Notes under the pieces: model-generated | The model's database searches: none | Seen by the model: the letters and a program-made list of their open reading frames with translations, nothing else | Told to the model about the DNA's origin: nothing | Shown here: piece after piece, positions 46,665 to 53,788 of the stretch | Layout: each line of letters starts with the position of its first letter | Position numbering within the stretch: position 1 is the first letter of the stretch | DNA from: JAGREO01 sp020446285 | GTDB taxonomy: Bacteria > Pseudomonadota > Alphaproteobacteria > Geminicoccales > Geminicoccaceae | DNA: 64,000 nt | Assembly: GCA_041398005.1 (NCBI GenBank) | Contig: JAWKVP010000009.1 | Coordinates: 62,001-126,000, forward strand | Direction of reading: 5' to 3' | Made by a program: the position numbers and the translations under genes

Positions 46665-46727
46665 CGGAGGAGCGCAGCTCCGACTAGCGACCGACCGGGA
46701 GCGCAGCCTGCGTGGCGCCTGAACGCA
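46665..46727. repeat. REP-like repeat, copy 2
   Basis: Second copy of the unit, in the same orientation. It differs from copy 1 by a one-base length change and a few substitutions near GGAGCGCAGCTCC (itself a short palindrome) and in the CGCAGCCTGCG stretch. The two copies are probably members of a genome-wide family. Confidence 0.8.
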
Positions 46728-46742
46728 AGACAAATAGTCCCG

Positions 46743-46800
46743 CATGCCCGGCTCCGGCCGGGCATGTCCGTTTCCGGGCATGGATGCGTCGGTTTTTTTT
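46743..46800 (+). terminator. Terminator of acnA
   Basis: CATGCCCGGC (46743-46752) pairs perfectly with 46757-46766 around a 4-base loop. The 3' arm sequence CCGGGCATG occurs again at 46774-46782, allowing an alternative stem, and a run of eight T ends at 46800. This would end acnA transcripts. Confidence 0.65.
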
Positions 46801-46953
46801 CATTGATGGATAAACCGGACGGTAACCCTTTTCTGCGACAAGACGAAAGACGGTCCCGAAATCATGGGGTCGGGAAAGGTGGTCGCATTGGGTGTCCGCT
46901 CGACGGTTATGGTACACGGCAGGACGGGCCGTGCGCCGGCCGTGTGGCATCGC

Positions 46954-47646
46954 TCAGGACTGGCGGTTGAGCCTGTAGCCGCCGGGTTCGGTGACGAGTA
47001 CCGTCGTCTCGCCCGCGACAGGCTCGATCTTCTGCCTGAGGCGGTAGATGTGCGTTTCCAGCGTGTGCGTGGTCACCCCGGCATTGTAGCCCCAGACCTC
47101 GTCGAGAAGCACCTCGCGCGAGGCCGGGCGGTCGCCGATGCGGTAGAGATATTTGAGGATCGCCGTTTCCTTCTCGGTGAGATGGATCTTCTTGCCGCTG
47201 CCGGCGATCAGCATCTTGGCGGCCGGCGTGAAGGCGTAGGGGCCCACCGTGAAGGTCGCATCGTCGCTCAGCTCGAACTGGCGCAGCTGGGCGCGAATGC
47301 GGGCCATGAGCACGCCGAGGCGAACGGGCTTGGCGATATAGTCGTTGGCGCCCGCATCGAGGCCGAGAATGGTGTCGCTGTCGCTGTCATGGGCGGTGAG
47401 CATGATGACCGGTGATTTCAGCCCCTTGCGCCGCAGCGTCCGGCAGAGATCGCGCCCGTCCGCGTCGGGCAGCCCGACATCGAGCACCACGGCGTCGAAA
47501 CCCTGCACTTCGGCGAGCGCCAGCGCATCCTTGCCGGTTCCCGCCTTGCTGACCTCGAAACCTTCGTGGAGGGCAAGCTGCTCCGCGAGCTCCTCGCGAA
47601 AATCGGTATCGTCATCGACGATCAGGATGTGGTTTCCGCTGGGCAT
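46954..47646 (-). CDS. OmpR/PhoB-family response regulator
   Basis: 230 residues from the ATG at 47646. The receiver domain comes first, with the acidic pair in VDDDTDF, the phospho-acceptor D56 in VVLDVGLPD, the threonine in IMLTAHD and the lysine in YIAKPV. The C-terminal winged helix has LTEKETAILKYLYR and SREVLLDEVWGYNAGVTTHTLETHIYRLRQKIEP, which is the DNA-binding recognition helix. No sensor kinase gene lies next to it. It is divergent from the Alg8-like gene across about 300 bases, so it may control that pair (inference). Confidence 0.95.
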   Translation of the reverse strand: MPSGNHILIVDDDTDFREELAEQLALHEGFEVSKAGTGKDALALAEVQGFDAVVLDVGLPDADGRDLCRTLRRKGLKSPVIMLTAHDSDSDTILGLDAGANDYIAKPVRLGVLMARIRAQLRQFELSDDATFTVGPYAFTPAAKMLIAGSGKKIHLTEKETAILKYLYRIGDRPASREVLLDEVWGYNAGVTTHTLETHIYRLRQKIEPVAGETTVLVTEPGGYRLNRQS

Positions 47647-47945
47647 TGCATTTCCATCAAAAAGAAGGCCGCTCCCCTTTTCGGGAACCGTGACCGCGGC
47701 CGGCGACGATGCACCGCGGATATGTGGCCGGAGCCATTGCGAGTTTACATCGGCCCGGCTGGCAGGTCGAGCCTTGGCGGACCGCAAAATATCGCCTGTT
47801 GCAAACGACTTGGCGACAAAACGCAGCTTCTGTGCGCTTGCAGTACCATGGCGCAACGTGTATCCGCAGCCCATGCCTGTGACCTGCCTGTCAGAATCGA
47901 CTCTCGCGATCATCGCACCGCTTACCGGGCGAGGCGTGTGAGCGC
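47647..47945. other. Divergent control region between the regulator and the Alg8-like gene
   Basis: This stretch of 299 bases must carry promoters in both directions. I see no clear gene and no strong palindrome. It is the natural place to look for OmpR-type direct repeats. Confidence 0.5.
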
Positions 47946-49469
47946 ATGTATCTGATCCTCTACATTCTCCTCCTCGCGGCCGTCTTCCTGCACGCACCGG
48001 ATGAACTGCTCGATCCGGATGCGCGCGAATTCGTGCTCATCATCGGGATCGTCGGCCTTTGGCGATACAGCTGGGGTTTCGTTCATTTCGTTCGCGCGCT
48101 GATCTACAAGAACCTCACCTTTCCCCGCTGGCGCCGCTACTGCAACCGGCTGACAAGGGCCGCCCGCGACGGCGATGTCGACCCTGCGGAACTGTTTCCG
48201 CAAGCGTTCATCGTCATCACGGCATTCAGGATCCGCAGTGAAACGGTAGCGGCGGTGATCCGCTCGGCGGTCGCCGACGCACGCGACTATCCGCGGCCGG
48301 TGACGATCGTCGCCTCGGTGGTCGAGATGGCCGACGAACGCCTGATCAAGGCGCTCTTCCATCGCCTCGAACCGCCTGCGGAGGTTCGTCTCGCGGTGGT
48401 GCGGGTCGGCGGATCGGGCAAGCGCAACGGCCTTTCCACGGCATTGCGCGCCATTGCCCGGATGCGCCCGCCGCCGGACTCCGCGGTCATGGTCATGGAC
48501 GGCGATGCGATCCTGCCGCCCGGCACGCTCGGGCGGACCCTTCCCTTCCTGCGGATCATGCCGGATGTCGCCGGCTTCACCACCGACGAGGATGCGGTGG
48601 TCGACGGCGGAACGCTCATGAGCAGCTGGCATCGCCTGCGTTTCGCCCAGCGTCAGGTGCTGATGTGCTCGATGGGTCTTTCGCGCAGGCTGCTGACGAT
48701 GACCGGACGCATGTCCGTCTTCCGCAGCCAGGTAGCGCTCGATCCCGGATTCATCGACCAGATCCGTCATGACGCGATCGATCACTGGCGGCTCGGGCGG
48801 ATCAGGCTCCTTACCGGCGAGGACAAGTCGACCTGGTTCTGGCTGCTCAAAAAGCGCATGGCGATGCTCTACATTCCCGATGTGCGGATCGTGACGATCG
48901 AGCATCCGCCCGGGGACACGTTCGTTTCCGCCTCGACCCGGCTCATGATGCGCTGGTTCGGCAACATGCTCCGCGCGGGCGGGCGGGCGATCGATCTCGG
49001 GCCGAGACAGGTCGGGTTGTTCACCTGGTGGTGCCTGATCGACCAGCGTGTGTCGATGTGGACCCCGCTCATCGGGCCGCTGGCGGCGGCCTGCTTCTCC
49101 ATCACCGTCTCACCGCTGTTCCTCTATGTGTTCATCGCCTGGATCCTGTTCACGCGTTTCGTGCAGACGCTCATGCTGTTGCCGTTCCGTGACACGATCA
49201 GCGGTCTGTATCCGTTCCTCCTCTACTACAACCAGGTCTATGGCGCGCTCATCAAGAGCTACATGCTCTTTCGCCTGGACCGGCAGCGCTGGACCCGCCA
49301 GCAGATCTCGTCGCGCATTCAGGGAGGCGGACGCTTCAGGTCGCTGGCCCGCACCACCGGCTCCGCCTATATCCACGCGCTGGCCATGCTCGCGCTCTTC
49401 GCGGCGGTGGGGTTTCTCACGGGCCTGTTGACCCTTCCCGCGTCGCTACACCTTTCAAGCATTCAGTAG
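47946..49469 (+). CDS. alg8: Alg8-like membrane glycosyltransferase (family 2 polysaccharide synthase)
   Basis: 507 residues (Pseudomonas Alg8 is about 494). Two N-terminal membrane helices are followed by a GT2 domain with the UDP-sugar aspartates in VMVMDGDAILPPG (185-187), the acceptor/processivity block TGEDKSTWFW (290-299) and RLMMRWFGNMLR, which takes the place of QxxRW. Four or five membrane spans complete the protein. The GIVGLWRYSW segment and the overall layout match Alg8, the mannuronan polymerase. Mixed-linkage glucan or another beta-polymer is possible. The next gene is an Alg44-like partner 10 bases on, and none of the other alginate genes is present. The symbol denotes similarity, not proven product. 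Confidence 0.82.
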   Translation: MYLILYILLLAAVFLHAPDELLDPDAREFVLIIGIVGLWRYSWGFVHFVRALIYKNLTFPRWRRYCNRLTRAARDGDVDPAELFPQAFIVITAFRIRSETVAAVIRSAVADARDYPRPVTIVASVVEMADERLIKALFHRLEPPAEVRLAVVRVGGSGKRNGLSTALRAIARMRPPPDSAVMVMDGDAILPPGTLGRTLPFLRIMPDVAGFTTDEDAVVDGGTLMSSWHRLRFAQRQVLMCSMGLSRRLLTMTGRMSVFRSQVALDPGFIDQIRHDAIDHWRLGRIRLLTGEDKSTWFWLLKKRMAMLYIPDVRIVTIEHPPGDTFVSASTRLMMRWFGNMLRAGGRAIDLGPRQVGLFTWWCLIDQRVSMWTPLIGPLAAACFSITVSPLFLYVFIAWILFTRFVQTLMLLPFRDTISGLYPFLLYYNQVYGALIKSYMLFRLDRQRWTRQQISSRIQGGGRFRSLARTTGSAYIHALAMLALFAAVGFLTGLLTLPASLHLSSIQ

Positions 49470-49478
49470 GATCGGACC

Positions 49479-50516
49479 ATGCAACCCCAAGTCGTTCATG
49501 AAGCCGAAGTTCACCGCCAGCATGTCAGGCTGAAAATTCCGATCGTCGTCGAGATCGACGGCTCGCGCTTTACCGTCGACGACTGGTCGATGGGCGGTTT
49601 CGGAATCATGAGCGAGATGAGTTCGCGGCAGCCGGGCGAGAACTTTCCGGCAAGGCTGGTGTTTCCCTTCGAGGATTTCGAGGTATCGCTGCGTCTCGAC
49701 TGTCACATGGTCTACATTCTCGAGGACAGCACCCGTTTCGGCTGCAAGTTCATCTCCATGTCGCGTGGTCAGCTCTCGCTGTTCCGCTATCTGGTCGATG
49801 CCTATCTTTCCGGAGAAATGGTCAGCGCCGGCGACATCCTGCATATCGCCGGACGTGAAAATACCGCCGAGGCGCGCGAAAAGCCGCTGAGCTTCACCCC
49901 CTATAATGACGAGGAAACACTCGGCCGGCGGATCCGGCGGGTTCTCGGCTGGGCGTTCCTGCTGATCGTCGGCGGCGGCCTGATCGCCGCGGTCGCCACG
50001 GGCTTTCAGGACCGCTTTCTCACCGTGCGCGCGGAATCGGCCACCATCCATGCGCCGACGACACGCCTTCGCGCTCCGCAGGCCGGTATCCTCCGGCCGA
50101 TCGATACGCCGCCCCTGCTCGAGCCCGGAATGGCGATCGCCCGGCTTGAGGTCGCCGACGGGCCGAGCGTCTTCATCGAGAGCCCGTGCGCCTGTGTCAT
50201 GCTCGACTGGTCGGCGGTGCCCGGCGGATTCGTCGCGCAGGGTGAGGAGGTCGCCGTGCTCGCCGCCGCCGATGTGCCGCTCGTCGTCCGCGCCCGGGTC
50301 GCCTTCGGCGATGCACTGGAGATGCAGGAGGGCGATGTCGCCCGTATCGTCATTCCGGGACGCCCCGGTGTCGTCGGCGGACAGATCCGCTCCATCGATT
50401 TCAAGCCCGATCCCGGCGCCACCGGCGGCAACCGCGCAACAACCGTAACGGTCCGCCCCGACGAACCTTTCGACTTCACCGACCTCGGCTCCATCGTGAG
50501 CGTCGAATTTCCGTGA
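49479..50516 (+). CDS. alg44: Alg44-like PilZ-domain / membrane-fusion protein
   Basis: 345 residues. An N-terminal PilZ domain has both c-di-GMP motifs: RxxxR at R13-R17 and DxSxxG at D35-G40. A single membrane helix follows (about residues 156-174). The periplasmic part resembles a membrane-fusion (HlyD-like) barrel-sandwich domain (IHAPTTRLRAPQAGIL to VEFP). This is the Alg44 architecture, in which c-di-GMP binding activates the Alg8 polymerase. It is shorter than Pseudomonas Alg44 (about 389) but complete in domains. It is presumably co-transcribed with the alg8-like gene. Confidence 0.85.
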   Translation: MQPQVVHEAEVHRQHVRLKIPIVVEIDGSRFTVDDWSMGGFGIMSEMSSRQPGENFPARLVFPFEDFEVSLRLDCHMVYILEDSTRFGCKFISMSRGQLSLFRYLVDAYLSGEMVSAGDILHIAGRENTAEAREKPLSFTPYNDEETLGRRIRRVLGWAFLLIVGGGLIAAVATGFQDRFLTVRAESATIHAPTTRLRAPQAGILRPIDTPPLLEPGMAIARLEVADGPSVFIESPCACVMLDWSAVPGGFVAQGEEVAVLAAADVPLVVRARVAFGDALEMQEGDVARIVIPGRPGVVGGQIRSIDFKPDPGATGGNRATTVTVRPDEPFDFTDLGSIVSVEFP

Positions 50517-50544
50517 AGCACCGTCGCTGAGAGGAAGAAAAAGA

Positions 50545-50567
50545 CCGGGGGAAATGATTTCCCCCGG
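50545..50567. terminator. Strong hairpin after the Alg44-like gene
   Basis: A perfect 10-bp stem (CCGGGGGAAA at 50545-50554 with 50558-50567, loop TGA) lies 28 bases after the stop. There is no T-run on the plus strand; the T-rich side (TCTTTTTCTTCC) is on the minus strand. It may therefore block antisense transcription as well as protect the 3' end. Confidence 0.55.
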
Positions 50568-50581
50568 CCCCCTCAGGGGTT

Positions 50582-50690
50582 GGCGGCGGCGCCCCGGTTT
50601 AACACCCAAGCCAACTAACGGCAGGGTCAAGGGACCGCCACGGTCCCTTGTCTTTTCTTGCTTCCTTCCCTTCTCTTTCCCCTTGACCTT
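50582..50690. repeat. Long direct repeat, copy A, with hairpin
   Basis: About 105 bases closely matching 51541-51650. The shared core is GGCAGGGTCAAGGGACCGCC and the hairpin AAGGGACCG-CCA-CGGTCCCTT (50629-50649), followed by a pyrimidine-rich tail TCTTTTCTTGCTTCC. The hairpin with its tail could terminate plus-strand transcription. The pair of copies brackets the unknown gene at 50718. Confidence 0.85.
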
Positions 50691-50717
50691 ACCTGACTTG
50701 TTTCCTATCATGGGAAC

Positions 50718-51533
50718 ATGTCCATTCAAACCTCCCTCACCAATCCCCAGCTCTGCTCCGCCCTCTCATCCTGGCGGCCGCGTGATTTCATGCGGTTTTG
50801 CTGGCAGGCGGCGCGGGCTGGCAAGGGGGGACCGCCGCCCGTTGCCGATGGGCTGGGCGAGGAGATGGTGGAGGCGCTTCTGCGTGAACCCCTCATCGCG
50901 ACACTCGTTGCCACATGGCAATGTTGCGATGATGAGGAGGATCAAGAGGCCTACCGGACATTCCTGCGGCCCATCGTGCGATCATGCTTCGAACGTGCGC
51001 TGATGGCCGAACCGGTCAACTTCCGGTTTGTCTGCTTCGCTCATTACTGTTTCGAGGTGGCGAGCCTCGATCCCGTCGAGCGCGCACTCGACCTGCTGCT
51101 GAAAAGCCTGAGGGCGAAACGGCGGGCACGGCGCAAGGTCATGCAGGCCCCACCGCCACCGACGCCACAACCGGCACCGGAGCTTCCCGCGGAATTTGAT
51201 CCCGCAGACTTCGAGCCCACCCACGAGGAGCTCTTTGCCGAGCGCTTCACCTCGCGCCTGCGCAACATTGAGACGGCGATCATCGACAGCGTCGCCGAAC
51301 GGTTGAGCGACCCCGACGGCCTCCCCGTCACCGGCAAACACCGCCCCACCCAGACCGCCATCGCCCGCAAGGCCGCCGCCCTGCGCAACTCCACCCTCAA
51401 CCAGAGCGGCAACACCCTCCTCGAACAAAACCTGCAAGCAACAATCACCCCACTGCCGAAGCAGAGGCGCAAACACGGGAACAGCCACAGGGCCGAAAAA
51501 CCCGACCGCAACAATCCGCCACGGGCGCCATAA
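50718..51533 (+). CDS. Hypothetical protein between direct repeats
   Basis: I do not recognise this 271-residue protein. The N-terminal two thirds looks globular and helical (WRPRDFMRFCWQAARAG, AHYCFEVASLDPVERALDLLL) with seven cysteines, including a CC pair. A Pro/Ala-rich segment (about residues 143-158) follows, then a helical block (SRLRNIETAIIDSVAERL) and a basic, polar tail rich in Asn, Gln, Arg and Lys. No membrane span or signal peptide is seen. It starts 28 bases after repeat copy A and stops 8 bases before copy B, so it behaves like a cassette. Codon use is similar to its neighbours. Confidence 0.7.
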   Translation: MSIQTSLTNPQLCSALSSWRPRDFMRFCWQAARAGKGGPPPVADGLGEEMVEALLREPLIATLVATWQCCDDEEDQEAYRTFLRPIVRSCFERALMAEPVNFRFVCFAHYCFEVASLDPVERALDLLLKSLRAKRRARRKVMQAPPPPTPQPAPELPAEFDPADFEPTHEELFAERFTSRLRNIETAIIDSVAERLSDPDGLPVTGKHRPTQTAIARKAAALRNSTLNQSGNTLLEQNLQATITPLPKQRRKHGNSHRAEKPDRNNPPRAP

Positions 51534-51540
51534 GCAGCCG

Positions 51541-51650
51541 GCGGCAGTGCCCCGGCCCAACACCCCGCCAACTGAAGGCAGGGTCAAGGGACCGCCACGG
51601 TCCCTTGTCTTTCCCCTTTTCCTTCCCTTCCCCGTTCCCTTGTCTCCCGA
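51541..51650. repeat. Long direct repeat, copy B, with hairpin
   Basis: Second copy of the repeat in the same orientation. It begins GGCGGCAGTGCCCCGGCCCAACACC and has the identical hairpin AAGGGACCG-CCA-CGGTCCCTT (51587-51607) and a CT-rich tail TCTTTCCCCTTTTCC. Differences from copy A are scattered substitutions and small indels, so the two are related but not a fresh duplication. Confidence 0.85.
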
Positions 51651-51682
51651 CCGCCGAGGTCGGGCATTGCGGTTGCATGGTC

Positions 51683-51706
51683 GCGCTTGAAGCACGCTTG
51701 AAGCGC
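51683..51706. promoter_or_regulatory. Near-palindromic operator candidate before the sugar ABC operon
   Basis: GCGCTTGAAGCACGCTTGAAGCGC is nearly symmetric and contains GCTTGAAGC twice with an 11-base period. It lies about 60 bases before the binding-protein ATG. Sites of this kind are common for LacI-type sugar regulators. No regulator gene is adjacent. Confidence 0.45.
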
Positions 51707-51722
51707 TGGTAGCCTTGGTGAA

Positions 51723-51741
51723 TCGAAAAGCAATGTTTCGA
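51723..51741. promoter_or_regulatory. TCGAAA-N7-TTTCGA inverted repeat
   Basis: An inverted repeat with 6-base arms and a 7-base spacer lies just upstream of the GGGAGG ribosome site of the sugar-binding protein gene. It is a second operator candidate or could be chance. Confidence 0.35.
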
Positions 51742-51763
51742 AAGAACAGGGAGGATTCAATCC

Positions 51764-52741
51764 ATGCACAGGGGCATGATCGCTCTTGCCGGGCTTGCGG
51801 CTCTGGCTGTTGGTGGAATGGCCGTTCCGGCGCAGGCGCAGGACAAGCCCGTCGTGGCGCTCATTCCGGGTCTCACCACCGACGCCTTCTACATCACCAT
51901 GGAAAAGGGTGCGCAGGCGGCGGCCGACGAGCTCGGTGCGGAGCTGATCTTCCAGGGCGGGCCGGAGTTCAATCCGACCGTGCAGGTGCCGGTGCTGCAG
52001 GCCGTGACCGCACGTCAGCCGGATGCGATCCTGATCGCACCGACCGACAAGCAGCAGCTCATAGCGCCCATGAAGCAGGCGTTCGATGCCGGAATCAGGA
52101 TTATCACGGTCGATACCTTCATCGATGACGGTGTGTATCAGGACGGTGCCGGAGAGGGCGATTTCCCGCTTTCCTATGTCGCCTCCGACAATGTGCTCGG
52201 CGGCGAGATGGCCGGCGATGCGCTTGCCAAGGCCATCGGCGAGGAGGGCAAGGTCTACGTCTCCAACGTCAAGCCCGGCATCTCGACGACCGACCAGCGC
52301 GAGGAAGGTTTCAAGAAGGCGATGGCGGACTATCCGGACATCGAGGTGCTGGAGACCCAGTTCAACGATGACGACGCCAACAAGGCGGCCGCCCAGGTGC
52401 AGGCGGTCTTCGCCCGCAATCCCGATCTCAAGGGCGTGTTCGGTGCCAATCTCTTCTCGGCCATCGGTGCGGCCGACGGTGTCAAGGCGCTGGGCAAGAC
52501 CGGCGAGATCCGCGTGGTCGCCTTCGATACGCCGACCCGCATCGTCGACGACATCAAGTCCGGCCTGATCGACATGGCGATCGCCCAGCATCCCTACGAT
52601 ATCGGCTATGAAGGCGTGAAGGCGGCCGTCGCGGCGATCAATGGCGAGACCATCGAGACCTCGATCGGCACCGGTTTCACGGTGATGGATGCCTCGAACA
52701 TCGACAATCCCGAGGTGCGCGAGCGGATCTATTCCGAATAG
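51764..52741 (+). CDS. Sugar-type (CUT2) ABC transporter substrate-binding protein
   Basis: 325 residues, with GGGAGG upstream. A signal peptide of about 25 residues ends AQA-Q. The ribose-binding-protein fold (Peripla_BP_4) is clear from KPVVALIPGLTTDAFYITMEKGAQAAADELG, ILIAPTDKQQLIAPMKQAFDAGI and IAQHPYDIGYEGVKAAVAAI. It is the first gene of a three-gene importer and the subunit that defines specificity, probably a pentose, hexose or polyol. The three-gene order with a short ATPase resembles the rhizobial fructose system FrcBCA. Confidence 0.94.
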   Translation: MHRGMIALAGLAALAVGGMAVPAQAQDKPVVALIPGLTTDAFYITMEKGAQAAADELGAELIFQGGPEFNPTVQVPVLQAVTARQPDAILIAPTDKQQLIAPMKQAFDAGIRIITVDTFIDDGVYQDGAGEGDFPLSYVASDNVLGGEMAGDALAKAIGEEGKVYVSNVKPGISTTDQREEGFKKAMADYPDIEVLETQFNDDDANKAAAQVQAVFARNPDLKGVFGANLFSAIGAADGVKALGKTGEIRVVAFDTPTRIVDDIKSGLIDMAIAQHPYDIGYEGVKAAVAAINGETIETSIGTGFTVMDASNIDNPEVRERIYSE

Positions 52742-52759
52742 TCCGCGAACATTCCGATC

Positions 52760-53788
52760 GTGAGCGCATCATCGGGCGATGACAGCGAGGGCCGGAGGCA
52801 TCCGGCTCTCGCATTCCTCGTCAGGGCATGGCCCTGGCTGTTCCTGTTCATGCTTTGCGTCTTCTTTGAGACATGGGCGCGGGCCAGTTACGGTATCTCG
52901 TTCCTTTTCAACAGGTTCAACCTCCAGAGCATCGCCCTCTTCGCGGCCTTCCCGCTGCTGCTGGGCCTCGGCCAGACCTTCGTCATCATCGCCGGCGGCA
53001 TCGATCTTTCGGTGGGCTTCGTCATGGGCCTCGCAGCGGTCGTCATGGCGCGGGTCATGCAGTATGTCACACCGCTCGATCCGGCGCTCGCCCTGCTCTG
53101 TGGCATCATCGCCGCCATCCTGATCTCGCTGGTTCCGGGCTGGATCAACGGCACGCTGATCTCGCGGCTGCGCGTTCCGCCCTTCATCGGCACGCTCGGC
53201 ATGTTCGGCGTCGCGCGCGGCGCGGGTTTCCTGACGGCCGGCGGAACCACGGTTCCGGTCAACAATGAATGGCTGTTCGCCATGGGCAATGCGCGGATCC
53301 TGGAGATTCCCGTTCCCGTGATCATCACCGTGCTGATCCTCGTGGCCATGCACTGGGCGCTGAGCCAGTCGAGATTCGGCCAGTATACCTACGCCATCGG
53401 CGGCAATCGCACGGCGGCGGTGCGCTCGGGCATCAATGTGCGCCGGCACACGCTCTATCTCTACATGATCTCGGCCGCCTGTGCCGGCGTCGCCGGAATG
53501 ATCTACACCGCCCGCTTTTCCGCGGGTGCTGCCCAGGCCGGCGAGCCGATCCTGCTCGATTCCATCGCCGCCGTGGTCATCGGCGGCGCCTCGCTCTTCG
53601 GCGGGTCGGGGACGATCATCGGCACGCTCATCGGCGCACTCATCATCGCCATCATCCAGTACGGCCTCGTCTTCATCAATGTCGAGCCGTTCTGGCAGTT
53701 CGTTGCCGTCGGCATCGTCATCATCGTCTCGGTCCTGATCGACCAGAGCCGCGAGAAGCTCACGGGAGACCGGCATGACAGCGACTGA
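52760..53788 (+). CDS. Sugar-type (CUT2) ABC transporter permease
   Basis: 342 residues from a GTG at 52760; no earlier ATG exists and the next in-frame ATG is inside the first membrane helix. It has eight to ten membrane spans with the RbsC-family blocks GGIDLSVGFVMGLAAVVMA and GGASLFGGSGTIIGTLIGALI, plus GQYTYAIGGNRTAAVRSGINV, the ATPase-contact loop. It overlaps the ATPase gene by 14 bases. Confidence 0.93.
   Translation: MSASSGDDSEGRRHPALAFLVRAWPWLFLFMLCVFFETWARASYGISFLFNRFNLQSIALFAAFPLLLGLGQTFVIIAGGIDLSVGFVMGLAAVVMARVMQYVTPLDPALALLCGIIAAILISLVPGWINGTLISRLRVPPFIGTLGMFGVARGAGFLTAGGTTVPVNNEWLFAMGNARILEIPVPVIITVLILVAMHWALSQSRFGQYTYAIGGNRTAAVRSGINVRRHTLYLYMISAACAGVAGMIYTARFSAGAAQAGEPILLDSIAAVVIGGASLFGGSGTIIGTLIGALIIAIIQYGLVFINVEPFWQFVAVGIVIIVSVLIDQSREKLTGDRHDSD

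Larger units (their letters stand above)
46551..46953. other. Repeat-bearing intergenic region between acnA and the OmpR-type regulator
   Basis: About 400 bases with no gene. It holds two copies of a REP-like repeat (46589-46727), then a hairpin with a run of eight T (46743-46800), then about 150 bases in which I see nothing. Short minus-strand readings here consist of translated repeat and are not real genes. Confidence 0.7.
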
